DNA of 6,254 nucleotides from Bacilli bacterium. GTDB lineage: Bacteria; Bacillota_I; Bacilli_A; RF39; UBA660. Where the stretch lies: positions 1-6,254 of the forward strand of contig JAQVNR010000068.1 in the NCBI GenBank assembly GCA_028703035.1, read 5' to 3'. The notes beneath the pieces are model-generated. The model ran no database searches and was not told the DNA's origin. It was given only the letters and a program-made list of their open reading frames with translations. Made by a program: the position numbers and the translations under genes. Position 1 is the first letter of the stretch. Each line of letters starts with the position of its first letter. Positions 6,181 through 6,254 of the stretch are shown piece by piece.

Positions 6181-6254
6181 TTAACTTTTGTTAATTAATT
6201 CATCTACGGTAAATGGATTGCCATCAAGCAATCTTTTTATTGCTTGATGCTTAT
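6181..6254 (-). CDS. C-terminal end of an unidentified protein (partial)
   Basis: An open frame enters from the right window edge and ends with TAA at 6181-6183, giving 23 residues that finish GNPFTVDELINKS. The run KRLLDGNPFTVDELI looks like ordinary helical protein sequence, and codon use matches the neighbours, so a real gene end is plausible. I do not recognise the family. The usual neighbour here is dnaN or a small S4-domain protein, and this tail does not look like either. It stops about 83 bp before the recF promoter with no clear terminator between them. A perfect inverted repeat inside the frame (6222-6249) is a reason for caution. Confidence 0.5.
   Translation of the reverse strand, partial: KHQAIKRLLDGNPFTVDELINKS
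6222..6249. repeat. Perfect 11-bp inverted repeat
   Basis: CATCAAGCAAT (6222-6232) is repeated in reverse complement at 6239-6249 around a 6-nt loop. No T run follows on the minus strand, so it does not look like a terminator for a leftward gene. The right flank is cut by the window after five bases, so a rightward terminator cannot be excluded. It may simply lie within the coding end of the partial gene. Confidence 0.7.

Overview
The window is a strongly AT-rich bacterial chromosome segment. All recognised genes lie on the minus strand, in the order [end of an unidentified gene] - recF - gyrB - gyrA. Reading recF-gyrB-gyrA in one direction with very tight spacing is the classic arrangement next to dnaA/dnaN at the replication origin of low-GC Gram-positive bacteria. 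The GyrA and GyrB sequences are broadly Bacillus-like. The AT-rich, Lys/Asn/Ile-rich proteins suggest a low-GC member of Bacillota (Bacilli or Erysipelotrichia) or a Mollicutes relative. Every Trp codon I checked is TGG and no in-frame TGA occurs, so the genetic code cannot be decided here.

Layout from right to left, the direction of transcription. 6181-6254 holds the last 23 codons of an unknown gene. 6093-6121 holds a promoter with an extended -10 box, followed at once by a striking nested dyad at 6059-6090, on top of the predicted start site. Then come recF (6026-4929), gyrB (4936-3005, overlapping recF by 8 nt) and gyrA (2993-519, 11 nt after gyrB). Each has a good Shine-Dalgarno sequence, so the three are probably one operon. 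A 13-bp hairpin over the gyrA stop codon (500-531) is the likely terminator. GyrA and GyrB form the A2B2 DNA gyrase that introduces negative supercoils. RecF loads RecA at gaps and stalled forks.

The remaining 518 bp (1-518) carry no intact gene but are the most interesting part. They hold three perfect copies of the ParB centromere site parS (TGTTTCACGTGAAACA) and two copies of the Noc nucleoid-occlusion site NBS (ATTTCCCGGGAAAT, one perfect and one with a single change). These lie in a tandem array with a 303-bp period. Between them are two decayed copies of the 3' end of gyrA. The NBS-spacer-parS cassette is almost identical in both units (67 of 70 bp), while the flanking gyrA debris has diverged heavily. 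This suggests a composite segregation/nucleoid-occlusion element assembled by duplication next to the origin and kept by selection.

A second unusual point is that both gyrase subunits depart from otherwise near-invariant sequence in the DNA-cleavage core, and GyrB has Gln at the position I align with the aminocoumarin-contacting Arg136 of E. coli.
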